This document shows, piece by piece, positions 17,560-25,873 of a stretch of 64,000 bases of DNA. Positions within the stretch are counted from its first letter, which is position 1. Each line of letters begins with the position of its first letter. The stretch spans positions 186,001 through 250,000 of the forward strand of contig CASEWB010000006.1 in assembly GCA_949291545.1 (NCBI GenBank), in the 5' to 3' direction. Made by a program: the position numbers and the translations under genes. Under the pieces are notes generated by a model that made no database searches, was not told where the DNA came from, and saw only the letters and a list, made by a program, of their open reading frames with translations. This DNA comes from an uncultured bacterium (GTDB lineage Bacteria > Elusimicrobiota > Elusimicrobia > Elusimicrobiales > Elusimicrobiaceae).

Positions 17560-19047
17560 TTAGTAATGTGTTTGTTCCAATTCTTCCGGCAAAGGATCGA
17601 TGGCTTTTAAACGGCTCCAAAACTCGTCAATCGTTTGGATACGTTCCTTCGGGTCCTCTTTCAACGCGTCAGCCAGCAAGCTGTCCACCGCCGGGGGAAT
17701 GTGCGGGGCCAATTTGGAAGCCGGCACAATTTTTTTCTTGGCAATATCAAAACCTTTCACCGTCCACGGCACTTGCCCCACCAGCGCTTCGTACAGGCAC
17801 AACGCCAACGAATACACGTCCGACTGTTTGCGCATAAATCCTTTTTGCTGTTCAGGCGCCATATAAGCTGGCGTACCGGCCACGGTGCGGGCCCCGGTTT
17901 GATGGTCTACCGATTTTTTAGCCACGCCAAAGTCCATCACTTTGGCCTTATCGTCGTCAAAAATCATAATATTGCCGGGCTTTAAGTCGCAATGGATAAT
18001 GTCCTGCGAATGGGCGTAATGCAAGCCCCGGCAGACGTATTCGAAAATCTGCTTCGCTTTGGAAAACGGCAGCCGGCCGTCAATATCCAGGCGGGTTTCC
18101 AAGGTTTGTCCGTCCACATATTCGAACACCAAGTACAACGAACTTTCCGACTCGATTACCGTGTAGATTTCCACGATGCACGGGTGGCGCAGCAAAGCCA
18201 CCATACGCGCTTCGGACAAGAACTGCTCGCGCACATACGAGCTGCGCACCAATTCCGGCCGCACCCGTTTGATGGCCACTTTGCGTTTGAGCACTTTATC
18301 GTATGCTTCGTATACTTTCCCCATACCGCCTTCGCCAATTTGGCGGATAAAGTCGTACTGTTCTTTTACTTCCACTTCTTTGCGGGAAAAAGCATTGCGG
18401 GGCTGGCGGAAGACGTCTTCGTAGCGCCAATAAATAAACAGCAAAACAGCCACAAACACCGCTACAAAATAGAGGGTAACCCACCGCGGAGTAGATTTTT
18501 TTTGCGTAGGCTGGGCAGGCTCCTGCACCCGCTTGATAGACATTTTTTCGTCCAAATCGCTTTGCAATTTTTGCGCCAAGCGCGAAGAAGGGTTCAATTT
18601 TAAAGCCGTATCTACGTCTATGCGGGCACGCTCATAATCGCCCAATTGCATATAAGCGCCGCCGCGCAAAATGTACGCACGGGAATCCTGCGGGGCCACG
18701 GCAATAGCCTGGCCAGCAGAATAAATAACATCGTCATATTTTCCTAATCCGTCATACGCAATGGCTAAGAGCAGGTGGAAACGGTTATCCAGGAAATTTT
18801 TGGCAGTTAAATCGTTAATGCGGCGGATAACTTCCGTAAAATGTTTTTGTTTCAGCTGATTATTCAAAGAAGCGATTTCGGCGTTGCGGGCAGCTTGGTT
18901 AAACACTTTGGTTTGCACAGGCAAATTCGTCTGGGAAGAAAAATTCCCGCCAACAATCAACGGTGCACTCGGCTGCGCGGGGGCAGCCCATAAAGCCGCT
19001 CCGCACAAAAGCACTGCCGCTAGCAATAGAATCTTCTTTTTAAACAT
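17560..19047 (-). CDS. Transmembrane Ser/Thr protein kinase with extracytoplasmic TPR sensor
   Basis: 495 residues in an order inverted from the common bacterial layout. A signal peptide (1-22) leads into an exported TPR-like helical region (about 55-165), one membrane helix (189-207) and a C-terminal kinase. Kinase motifs are GEGGMGKVY (238-246), catalytic Lys260, HCDLKPGN (352-359, Asp354), DFG (372-374) and APE (397-399). The catalytic-loop Arg of HRD is Cys here, so it is a non-RD kinase. All ATP and catalytic residues are present. It probably transmits a periplasmic signal. TAGAAT lies 6 nt before the ATG, and there is no Shine-Dalgarno. Confidence 0.9.
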   Translation of the reverse strand: MFKKKILLLAAVLLCGAALWAAPAQPSAPLIVGGNFSSQTNLPVQTKVFNQAARNAEIASLNNQLKQKHFTEVIRRINDLTAKNFLDNRFHLLLAIAYDGLGKYDDVIYSAGQAIAVAPQDSRAYILRGGAYMQLGDYERARIDVDTALKLNPSSRLAQKLQSDLDEKMSIKRVQEPAQPTQKKSTPRWVTLYFVAVFVAVLLFIYWRYEDVFRQPRNAFSRKEVEVKEQYDFIRQIGEGGMGKVYEAYDKVLKRKVAIKRVRPELVRSSYVREQFLSEARMVALLRHPCIVEIYTVIESESSLYLVFEYVDGQTLETRLDIDGRLPFSKAKQIFEYVCRGLHYAHSQDIIHCDLKPGNIMIFDDDKAKVMDFGVAKKSVDHQTGARTVAGTPAYMAPEQQKGFMRKQSDVYSLALCLYEALVGQVPWTVKGFDIAKKKIVPASKLAPHIPPAVDSLLADALKEDPKERIQTIDEFWSRLKAIDPLPEELEQTHY

Positions 19048-19059
19048 AAGGATATTCTA
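19048..19059 (-). promoter_or_regulatory. Leaderless-type -10 for the kinase gene
   Basis: TAGAAT, 6 nt, ATG; no ribosome site. Confidence 0.5.
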
Positions 19060-19096
19060 GCACAAAGAAAGGGTTTTGTTCCAATACCCAAATTAC

Positions 19097-19109
19097 TATA
19101 ATAAGAATT
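19097..19109 (+). promoter_or_regulatory. Leaderless-type -10 for murI
   Basis: TATAAT, 7 nt, ATG; a T-rich -35 (TTTTGT) lies 17 bp upstream; no ribosome site. Confidence 0.55.
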
Positions 19110-19910
19110 ATGAAAAAACAACCTATCGGCGTTTTTGATTCCGGCCTGGGCGGTTTGACCATTCTAAAAGCCTTGCGCCGCAAATTGCCGCACGAAGATT
19201 TGATTTATTTTGGGGATACTGCCAACGTACCTTACGGTTCCAAATCCAAAGCTGCCGTAACTAAATTTTCGCTGGCAATCGCCCGTTTTTTGCAAGCCCA
19301 AGGGGTAAAACTGATTGTGGTGGCATGTAATACAGCCTCGGCCCAGGCCCTTCCGGAACTGCGCCGCCAGATGGCGGTGCCGGTAATGGGGGTCATTGAA
19401 CCGGGAGCGCAAAAAGCGGTTGCATCCACCCAAAACGGCCGGATTGCCGTATTGGGGACGGAAGGAACCGTCCGCAGCCAAGCCTACCCAAAAGCCATTC
19501 TGAAACGCTCTCCAAAAGCGCGCGTCGTTCAGCAGGCGTGCCCGCTGTTTGTCCCGCTGGCGGAAGAGAGCTGGGGCAAAAAACCGGCCGCCGAGCTGAT
19601 TGCACGGGAATATTTAAAACCTGTACAAAAAAGCGGGGCCGACACCGTGATTTTGGGTTGCACCCATTATCCGCTTTTAAAACCGGTTATCTCTCGCGTA
19701 TTGGGCAAAGGCATTACACTAGTGGATTCGGCCGACACACTGGCCGAAGCCGCCCAAACTTTTTTGGCCCAGTACCACCAGTTGGAAACGTCCGGCAAAG
19801 GGCGTGTGCAGCTGTATGCCAGCGACGACCCGGCCCGCTTCAAACACTTGGCCGAAAAACTGTTAACGGAAAAATTGGGCGCCGTACGCCTTAAAAAATT
19901 GGATTTATGA
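19110..19910 (+). CDS. murI: Glutamate racemase
   Basis: 266 residues. Substrate and catalytic motifs are FDSGLGG (9-15), VVACNTASA with catalytic Cys73, and ILGCTHYPLL with catalytic Cys184. It interconverts L- and D-glutamate, supplying D-Glu for peptidoglycan. It overlaps pgeF by 4 nt (ATGA), so the two are translationally coupled and both serve the cell wall. It starts a transcription unit, with TATAAT 7 nt ahead and no Shine-Dalgarno. Confidence 0.95.
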   Translation: MKKQPIGVFDSGLGGLTILKALRRKLPHEDLIYFGDTANVPYGSKSKAAVTKFSLAIARFLQAQGVKLIVVACNTASAQALPELRRQMAVPVMGVIEPGAQKAVASTQNGRIAVLGTEGTVRSQAYPKAILKRSPKARVVQQACPLFVPLAEESWGKKPAAELIAREYLKPVQKSGADTVILGCTHYPLLKPVISRVLGKGITLVDSADTLAEAAQTFLAQYHQLETSGKGRVQLYASDDPARFKHLAEKLLTEKLGAVRLKKLDL

Positions 19911-20599
19911 AAATATACGCAGACAACAGAATGCTTTCCCTGGGCCTCGTGGGCGGGACGGTTTCCCGCCACGCCGGCAATATGCGGGAACGCGCCAACC
20001 AAAACGCTGTATTTGGGCAAGTGAATGTGCCGGAAGAAAAAATACTGCACTTTCACCAAACCCATAGCGACCGGATAATCCGTATTGCTTCGGACGCGGA
20101 CGCGTTGGCGTTTAACAATATGCCCGAACAAGAGGCCGATGCGTGGGTCCTTTCCTGCGGCGGCTGGGGCGCGGCCATTTTGACGGCAGACTGTGTACCG
20201 CTTTTTCTGTGGGACGAAACCGCCCAAGTTTTTGCCTTGGCCCACTGCGGCTGGCGCGGCGTAGTAAAACAACTGCCCTATAAAACCGCCTTGGCTATGA
20301 AAGCAGCCGGCGCCCAAGGGGCCCTTTGCGGCTGGCTGGGGCCGCATATCCAAAGCTGCTGTTTTGAAGTGCAAGAAGATACCGCCAGCCAATTTTCTGC
20401 ACAAAGCGTGGTGCGCAAGGAAGGCAAAATCTTCGTAAATTTAAATACGGAAATTATCCTCCAGCTCCAGTTGGCCGGGCTTACAGCAGCCGATATCAAA
20501 ACCCCTTATTATTGCACTTGCGGCGATAAGGAAAATTTCTTTTCCTGGCGCAGGGACCATATACGGGATAGTTTGCTTTCCTTTGTATACAAGCCGTAA
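19907..20599 (+). CDS. pgeF: Peptidoglycan editing factor PgeF (YfiH/laccase-domain family)
   Basis: 230 residues. The family metal/active-site triad is visible: His53 in HQTHSDR, Cys96 in LTADCVPLF and His113 in LAHCGWRG. PgeF is a cytoplasmic amidase that removes wrongly incorporated L-Ser from UDP-MurNAc; some relatives act on purine nucleosides. Coupling to murI by a 4-nt overlap supports the peptidoglycan role. It ends at a bidirectional terminator. Confidence 0.92.
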   Translation: MKIYADNRMLSLGLVGGTVSRHAGNMRERANQNAVFGQVNVPEEKILHFHQTHSDRIIRIASDADALAFNNMPEQEADAWVLSCGGWGAAILTADCVPLFLWDETAQVFALAHCGWRGVVKQLPYKTALAMKAAGAQGALCGWLGPHIQSCCFEVQEDTASQFSAQSVVRKEGKIFVNLNTEIILQLQLAGLTAADIKTPYYCTCGDKENFFSWRRDHIRDSLLSFVYKP

Positions 20600-20602
20600 C
20601 TC

Positions 20603-20632
20603 AAAAGCGCCCCGGAAATTCCGGGGCGTTTT
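20603..20632. terminator. Bidirectional terminator
   Basis: CGCCCCGG, 5-nt loop, CCGGGGCG, flanked by A-run and T-run; serves pgeF and the antiporter. Confidence 0.88.
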
Positions 20633-20646
20633 GGATATGCAGGGAA

Positions 20647-21969
20647 CTATTTGTTTTCGGCGGGCTCAGCCGGAGGCTGCGGAGCTGCCGGCGCTTGGCC
20701 GGGGGCCGCAGGGTCGGCCGGCGCACTTTCCGGCGCGGCAGTTAAAGCGTGCCGGAAGAACATTGCTTTTCCCAGCCATTTTAAACCGCCTTTTTCAATC
20801 CGGAAAGACATTAAATTGGAAAGCAGCACGCTAAAGAAAATAACGGCATAAATCACGTCTTGAATCACCGCCCCTTCTTTGGGCAATTGGGAAGCTATCA
20901 TTGCCGCCAACACCGCACTGACCAGCCCATTGGGGCACATAGCCATAATTACAGAGCAATCTTCCCGCGTAATCTGGCGCGACACGCAATAGTTCACCAC
21001 CGGCGCACGGAACACCAGCTTGGCCAGCGCCAAAAGCAGCCCAATAGCCAGCAAATCCACCCGCCCCAACCGCAGGCAAATACCCATATAGACGAAGAAT
21101 AAGGTTTTAAAAATGAATTCTATTTCATCAAAAAAATCTTTTTCCCCGCTGTTAAGCGACAACAACCGCTGGTAATCCAGCTTCGGCAGCCACAAACGTT
21201 TAATCAGCCGTATATTTCCGGCCACCACGCCAAATGCCAGCGTGGCAATGGCGCCGTCCCCGCCAATCAGCCCGCTTAAGCTATACACCAACAACACAAA
21301 CGCAAACGTCAGCGAGATAGCGTTTTCCAGCCGGCGGACCCGGTTCAAAATACTCATCCAAAACAGCCCGGCCGCCAAGGCAAACACAATGCCAATGCCA
21401 AAAGATTTCACCACATCTGCCGCCAACATCCCGGCGGAAACCGTCCCTCCGCGCGACGCCGCCGACAAAAGCGCCAACGCCAATACAATGGAATAAACGC
21501 CCGTCAAGTTGGCTTCCAGGAAAAGAATGGTTTTGGTGGTTTTGGCTATTTGGAGTTTAGTCAGCATCGGGGTGATAATAGCAGTCGAATTATCCGCCAC
21601 AATGGAGCCAATAATCAGCGCATAAATTTGCGGAATACCCAGCATACTCTGGGTAATAAAAGCAATCACAGCCGTAATCAGCAAAAAACAAACGGTGGTA
21701 AGCAACAGGCCCTGCCCCACGGCCCCACGCAACGACAAAATACGGAAATCCAACCCGCTTTTAAACAATACAACAATCAAGGCCAGGGTGGTAAAAATCT
21801 GCCCGGCCTCACCGAAAGATTCCGGACTGACTATCTTCAAAATGGGTCCCATCAAAATACCCAAAACCATCAGCGGCAAAACGTCCGGCAGGCGGGTTTT
21901 TTCAAATAAAGAAGAAAAAACATGCCCCAAAAACAGGAGCACCCCTATAAATAAAATGGCGTAAGTCAT
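20647..21969 (-). CDS. Cation:proton antiporter (CPA family)
   Basis: 440 residues with about 12 membrane helices. The N-terminal half has LPDVLPLMVLGILMGP and a SIVADNSTAIITPML core typical of the Na+/H+ exchanger fold. The usual SST/Asp core reads ADNST here, so the transported ion is uncertain. The last 30-odd residues are a cytoplasmic Pro/Ala-rich tail, similar in style to the AsmA-like protein tail. TATAAT lies 6 nt before the ATG and there is no ribosome site. Likely role: pH or Na+/K+ homeostasis. Confidence 0.82.
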   Translation of the reverse strand: MTYAILFIGVLLFLGHVFSSLFEKTRLPDVLPLMVLGILMGPILKIVSPESFGEAGQIFTTLALIVVLFKSGLDFRILSLRGAVGQGLLLTTVCFLLITAVIAFITQSMLGIPQIYALIIGSIVADNSTAIITPMLTKLQIAKTTKTILFLEANLTGVYSIVLALALLSAASRGGTVSAGMLAADVVKSFGIGIVFALAAGLFWMSILNRVRRLENAISLTFAFVLLVYSLSGLIGGDGAIATLAFGVVAGNIRLIKRLWLPKLDYQRLLSLNSGEKDFFDEIEFIFKTLFFVYMGICLRLGRVDLLAIGLLLALAKLVFRAPVVNYCVSRQITREDCSVIMAMCPNGLVSAVLAAMIASQLPKEGAVIQDVIYAVIFFSVLLSNLMSFRIEKGGLKWLGKAMFFRHALTAAPESAPADPAAPGQAPAAPQPPAEPAENK

Positions 21970-21981
21970 ACATAAATTATA
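21970..21981 (-). promoter_or_regulatory. Leaderless-type -10 for the antiporter gene
   Basis: TATAAT, 6 nt, ATG; no ribosome site. Confidence 0.55.
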
Positions 21982-21995
21982 CGAAAAAAGGGCTC

Positions 21996-22024
21996 TTGCG
22001 CGGGCAAAGCAAATTTATTTAAAT
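21996..22024 (+). promoter_or_regulatory. Leaderless-type promoter for the receiver-GGDEF gene
   Basis: TTGCGC, 17 bp, TTAAAT, then 6 nt to the second in-frame ATG (22031). This supports starting the protein at that ATG rather than at the one adjoining the -10. Confidence 0.5.
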
Positions 22025-22030
22025 ATGCTT

Positions 22031-22960
22031 ATGGAACACAATGCAAAAATTTTACTGGCCGACGATTCCCACGCCATTCGTTTTTTAGTATCCGAAATTC
22101 TAACCAACGCCGGATTTACCGTAATTGAAGCGGAAGACGGACAAGAAGCGCTTGAAAAAACATACAAAGAAAACCCCGATTTGTTAATTTTGGACTATGA
22201 AATGCCTAAAAAAACCGGGTTCGAAGTAGTGCGGGAAGTCCGCAGCCGCACCGGTTATTTGCACACCCCTATTATTATTTTTACCGCCGTATCGGACAAA
22301 TCCACCAAGCTGGAAGGGCTGGGCTTGGATATTGACGATTACTTAACCAAACCCGCCGACGAGGACGAAATTGTCGCCCGGGTGAAGCTCCTTTTAAAAC
22401 GCAACAAGCAAAAAATGGACTGCAATCCCCTCACACGTTTGCCAGGCAACCCGTCCATTCAAGCACGCGTGGAAGCGGAAATTGCAAACGGGCGGCCGTT
22501 TGCCGTATTGTATTGTGATTTGAACAACTTTAAATCATTTAACGACAAATACGGTTTTGAAGCAGGCGACCGCGTACTCAAAACAGAAGCGGACCTAATC
22601 ATCCGCGCGGCCGAGCAGGACCCTACTTCTTTTGTGGGGCACATCGGCGGGGACGATTTTATCGTCGTCTGTTCATTCGAAAAGGCCGAAGCCATCGCCC
22701 AACAAATCGCCGCCAAAACGGACGAGCTGGCCCCCACCTTTTATAACGACGAAGACCGCGCCAACGGCTATATGATTTCCACCAACCGAAAAGGCGAAAC
22801 GGAAAAATTCAAATTCCTTTCCATTGGTATAGGCATTGTGCATAACACCAAACGCCCGCTGACATCGTTTGCGATGGTAAGCAACATTGGCAGCGAACTC
22901 AAATGCTTGGCTAAAAAGCACGAGGAAGGCAGTTTCTATGTAATGGACCGCCGAGCTTAA
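22031..22960 (+). CDS. Response regulator with receiver and GGDEF-type domains
   Basis: 309 residues. The receiver domain (about 1-120) has DDS at the acidic site, phospho-acceptor Asp in LLILDYEMP, Thr in IIFTAVS and Lys in DDYLTKPAD, so it is complete. The C-terminal domain has the GGDEF-family entry motif NPLTRLPGN and a core GGDDF in place of GG(D/E)EF, so diguanylate cyclase activity is uncertain and a degenerate or c-di-GMP-sensing role is possible. Cytoplasmic, with no membrane segment. No sensor kinase adjoins it. Confidence 0.88.
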   Translation: MEHNAKILLADDSHAIRFLVSEILTNAGFTVIEAEDGQEALEKTYKENPDLLILDYEMPKKTGFEVVREVRSRTGYLHTPIIIFTAVSDKSTKLEGLGLDIDDYLTKPADEDEIVARVKLLLKRNKQKMDCNPLTRLPGNPSIQARVEAEIANGRPFAVLYCDLNNFKSFNDKYGFEAGDRVLKTEADLIIRAAEQDPTSFVGHIGGDDFIVVCSFEKAEAIAQQIAAKTDELAPTFYNDEDRANGYMISTNRKGETEKFKFLSIGIGIVHNTKRPLTSFAMVSNIGSELKCLAKKHEEGSFYVMDRRA

Positions 22961-22974
22961 GGCTTTTAAACCGT

Positions 22975-23010
22975 AAAAACCCCCGCCTGCCCAAGCAAGC
23001 GGGGGTTTTT
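22975..23010. terminator. Bidirectional terminator
   Basis: AAAAACCCCCGC...GCGGGGGTTTTT between the receiver-GGDEF gene and crcB. Confidence 0.9.
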
Positions 23011-23023
23011 AGATAAGCTAAAA

Positions 23024-23386
23024 CTAAAATGCATGGTGCAAACGGAAACCCGTCCACACCGCGGCCAAACATACCATCACATTCAGCAACACATTACACG
23101 CCGCCAAAAAGAATTCCCGGTTGTGATACAACGAAAGCGTATCCAACGAGAACGACGAAAATGTTGTAAACCCTCCCAAAACGCCCACAATCAAAAACAA
23201 CCGGGCCGGCTGGGAAGGGTTTTCAAAATACGGAGCCAAATAGCCGATAGCCAAACTACCCAGCACATTTACGGCCAGCGTGGCCCAATGGCCGCGCCAA
23301 GCCAAAAGCGCCGCACCCGCGCTTACCCCATAGCGAAGCGCCGCCCCCACAAAACCGCCAAGTCCTACATATAAGAAATTAATCAT
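23024..23386 (-). CDS. crcB: Fluoride ion channel CrcB/Fluc
   Basis: 120 residues with four membrane helices. The family core is present: GALRYG-like AALRYGVSAG, WATLAVNVLGS and GGFTTFSSFSLDTL, including the conserved Asn and Phe residues that line the fluoride path. Fluc channels work as dual-topology dimers that export fluoride. A single copy is typical. The start has no ribosome site, and a perfect inverted repeat covers the -10. Confidence 0.93.
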   Translation of the reverse strand: MINFLYVGLGGFVGAALRYGVSAGAALLAWRGHWATLAVNVLGSLAIGYLAPYFENPSQPARLFLIVGVLGGFTTFSSFSLDTLSLYHNREFFLAACNVLLNVMVCLAAVWTGFRLHHAF

Positions 23387-23410
23387 ACTTATATTTTATC
23401 AAATATAAGT
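23387..23410 (-). promoter_or_regulatory. Inverted repeat over the leaderless crcB promoter
   Basis: ACTTATATTT, 4 nt, AAATATAAGT: perfect 10-bp arms. The -10 TAAAAT (6 nt before the ATG) lies inside, so a protein bound here would block transcription directly. As RNA it could also pair, but transcription probably starts at the ATG. Confidence 0.5.
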
Positions 23411-23457
23411 TCTGCTCTTTTGCCTGCTTTTTAGCGGGGTGTCCCTCCAACAAACAT

Positions 23458-23486
23458 AAAAAGGGACGGGTTTTCCCCGCCCCTTT
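23458..23486 (-). terminator. Terminator after pgm
   Basis: AAAGGGGCGGGG, 4-nt loop, CCCGTCCCTTTTT in minus-strand reading, with one mismatch in the stem. Confidence 0.8.
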
Positions 23487-23504
23487 CTGTGTCTTAAAAC
23501 TTCT

Positions 23505-25049
23505 TTAAGCCAACAGGCGCTTGGCTTGTTCAATCAGCGTATCCAAATGCTTGGGGCTGACAAACGTTTCGGCATAGATTTTTAGGATATTTTCCGTGCC
23601 GGAAGGCCGCACCAAAAACCACGAACTTTGCAGGTAGATTTTAATACCGTCCGTATCGCGCACGCGGGTTACTTTTTCGCCCGCCACCTGGTGGAGGTTT
23701 TCAAAATCCGCCGCTTTTAAGGATTTAACGCGTTTTTTGGTTTCCTCATTAGTAGGAACGTCCACCCGGGTATAATAAGGAGTACCATACTGCTTGGTCA
23801 ACTGATTATAGAGGGTGGCGATATCGCCTTCCACGGCCATAATTTCCATCAGCAGACACACGGCAAAAATTCCGTCCTTTTCCGTCGTCCAGCCGCTTAC
23901 GGACATACCGGCGCTTTCTTCCCCCGCCAACACATACTTGCGTTTTACAATGCCTTCCACAAAATACTTAAAGCCCACATTTACTTCGTCCAAGCGCAAT
24001 TTGTGCGCCGCGGCAATGCGGTCCAACAGCGAAGTGGTCCCCAGGGTCCGGCCGATAGCATAAGCATCGCGCACTTTGTGGCGGCGGTACAGATAATCTG
24101 CCATCACGCACAGCGCGTGGTTAGGCGAAATCAATCCGCCTTGTTTGGTGGCACAGCCAAAGCGGTCCGCGTCCGGATCGCTGGCGCCGGCAAAATCGTA
24201 GGTGCCGTCCTGCACAAATTTAATCAGCGGTGACATCGGATACTTGGAAGAAGGATCCATACGGATTTTGCCGTCGTGGTCTATGGGGATAAAATAGAAC
24301 GTCGGGTCCTGCACGGTGCTGACGATATCCATATTATGCAGGCCGTATTTTTCTTTAATGGCCTGGTAAAAAGCCAAGCTGCTGCCCCCCAACGGGTGCA
24401 CGGCAAATTTTAACGGGGAAGCCGCAATGGCCTTAAAATCAATAAATTTAGCCAAAGCCGTTACATACGGTGTAATCAAATCGGCCGAGCGGATTAAACC
24501 TTTTTGACGGGCTTCGTCCAGGGGCATGGATTTGATTTCTTCCGGGCGGGCCATATATTCGTTGGAGTATTGTTCAATTTTAGCCGTAAGCAAAGCGTCC
24601 GCCGGGCCGCCGTTGGAAGGGTTGTATTTCAGGCCCATATCCTGTGGCGGGTTATGGCTGGCGGTGCCGTTTAGCGAAGCGCACGCGCGGCCGCTGATAA
24701 TTTCAAACGAAAAAACCGGCGTCGGCAGCGGCATATCGGGCAGGATAACCGGCAAACCGTTCCCGGCCAGCACTTCCGCGCACAGGCGCGCCGTTTCGGC
24801 CGACATCAACCGAGTGTCTCCCCCCACCAAAACCGGGCCTGTAAGGTGTTGTTCCAAGTGCAGGCGGGCTACCGCTTGGGCAATCGCCCGGGCGTGCAGG
24901 GAGCAAAAACCGGCCCCCAAACTGCCGCGGTGCCCCGAGGTGCCAAATTTAACCGGCACGGGAGCAGAAGAAGGCGTAAAAAATTCCTTTTTCATAGCTT
25001 CCGTATCCATTTTTTGCTTGGTCAAAGTTCCAGCTAGTTCGCTTACCAT
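23505..25049 (-). CDS. pgm: Phosphoglucomutase (alpha-D-glucose phosphate-specific)
   Basis: 514 residues, close to the E. coli Pgm type (about 546). The substrate loop KFGTSGHRGS is near residue 34, the phosphoserine loop is NGTASHNPPQDMGLKYNP, the metal loop is DPDADRFG, and the phosphate-binding tail is SGTENILKIYAE. It interconverts glucose 1- and 6-phosphate, linking glycolysis to glycogen and envelope sugars. I chose the ATG with TAGGAG 5 nt before it. A longer frame upstream runs into the neighbouring promoter region and its sequence does not look like Pgm. Confidence 0.93.
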   Translation of the reverse strand: MVSELAGTLTKQKMDTEAMKKEFFTPSSAPVPVKFGTSGHRGSLGAGFCSLHARAIAQAVARLHLEQHLTGPVLVGGDTRLMSAETARLCAEVLAGNGLPVILPDMPLPTPVFSFEIISGRACASLNGTASHNPPQDMGLKYNPSNGGPADALLTAKIEQYSNEYMARPEEIKSMPLDEARQKGLIRSADLITPYVTALAKFIDFKAIAASPLKFAVHPLGGSSLAFYQAIKEKYGLHNMDIVSTVQDPTFYFIPIDHDGKIRMDPSSKYPMSPLIKFVQDGTYDFAGASDPDADRFGCATKQGGLISPNHALCVMADYLYRRHKVRDAYAIGRTLGTTSLLDRIAAAHKLRLDEVNVGFKYFVEGIVKRKYVLAGEESAGMSVSGWTTEKDGIFAVCLLMEIMAVEGDIATLYNQLTKQYGTPYYTRVDVPTNEETKKRVKSLKAADFENLHQVAGEKVTRVRDTDGIKIYLQSSWFLVRPSGTENILKIYAETFVSPKHLDTLIEQAKRLLA

Positions 25050-25160
25050 AATTTCTCCTATACGGACTAAGATAAAATCGTTTTTTCCGTCAGACGGGTT
25101 GCGCATCCCCCCGTCTTTTTCTATGATATTATATATCTTGCAGTTACGCAACGGAGAACT

Positions 25161-25859
25161 ATGAAAAAACTTTTTACCGCAGTACTGAGCCTTTTCTGCT
25201 TGGCGGGGGTTGCCTCCGCTTCCAACATCGCGGACGATTTCCGCGCGCATTATTCCGCCGCGTCGGATTTATCCGCTTATAACAAAGACATCAACGCCTT
25301 AATTGGCGTAGCGGATTTTCATACAGGAAAGGGGACTTCTTTCCCCGGTTTTGATATCGGCGCCACGTTAAGCGCAATTAAACCTTCCTCCAACAACAAC
25401 ATCTCGTCGGACGATTATCTCTATGCCGGTTTTATCACAGCGGAAACCAAAATCCCGGTGCTGGATTTGGGCGTAATTGTGCGCGGAACGGACATGAACG
25501 GTTTTAAATCGTTGGGCGGCGGGCTGAAATACAACTTTGGCCTGTTTGACACCATTCACGTTTCCTTAGGCGGTTTTTATGACCGCGGCTCTACCGACTG
25601 GTACACCACGGACCACTACTCCCTTTCGGCCGTAGCCTCTATGAACGTGCTCTTTTTAACCCCTTATGTGGGTGTAGGTTACGATTACGGCGAATTGGAA
25701 ACAAAAGACATTCTGCCCGCCCGTTCCACTTCGGACGGCGATGTACGCTACACCGCCGGCGTGAACGTTAAACCGTTCCCGTTTGTGTATATGTTTGCGG
25801 CCTACACCAAAACGTCTTCCAGCCACGCGCTGCAAGGCGGGGTAGGGCTGAACTTTTAA
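25161..25859 (+). CDS. Small exported beta-barrel-like protein, unknown function
   Basis: 232 residues with a clear signal peptide (to about residue 20, ASA/SN) and then alternating short strands rich in aromatic and Gly residues. The last strand ends in Phe (GGVGLNF), the usual outer-membrane assembly signal. Too short for a porin, so an 8- to 10-stranded barrel is plausible. A GGAG site precedes the start, and TATGAT/TATTAT-type -10 candidates lie 20-40 bp upstream. It is followed after 14 bp by murB, so probably co-transcribed. No family recognised. Confidence 0.75.
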   Translation: MKKLFTAVLSLFCLAGVASASNIADDFRAHYSAASDLSAYNKDINALIGVADFHTGKGTSFPGFDIGATLSAIKPSSNNNISSDDYLYAGFITAETKIPVLDLGVIVRGTDMNGFKSLGGGLKYNFGLFDTIHVSLGGFYDRGSTDWYTTDHYSLSAVASMNVLFLTPYVGVGYDYGELETKDILPARSTSDGDVRYTAGVNVKPFPFVYMFAAYTKTSSSHALQGGVGLNF

Positions 25860-25873
25860 AACCCGGTAACGGT

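Noticed and set aside
23387..23504. Fluoride riboswitch upstream of crcB
   Set aside because: No riboswitch-like pseudoknot core seen; the -10 lies 6 nt before the ATG, leaving no leader.
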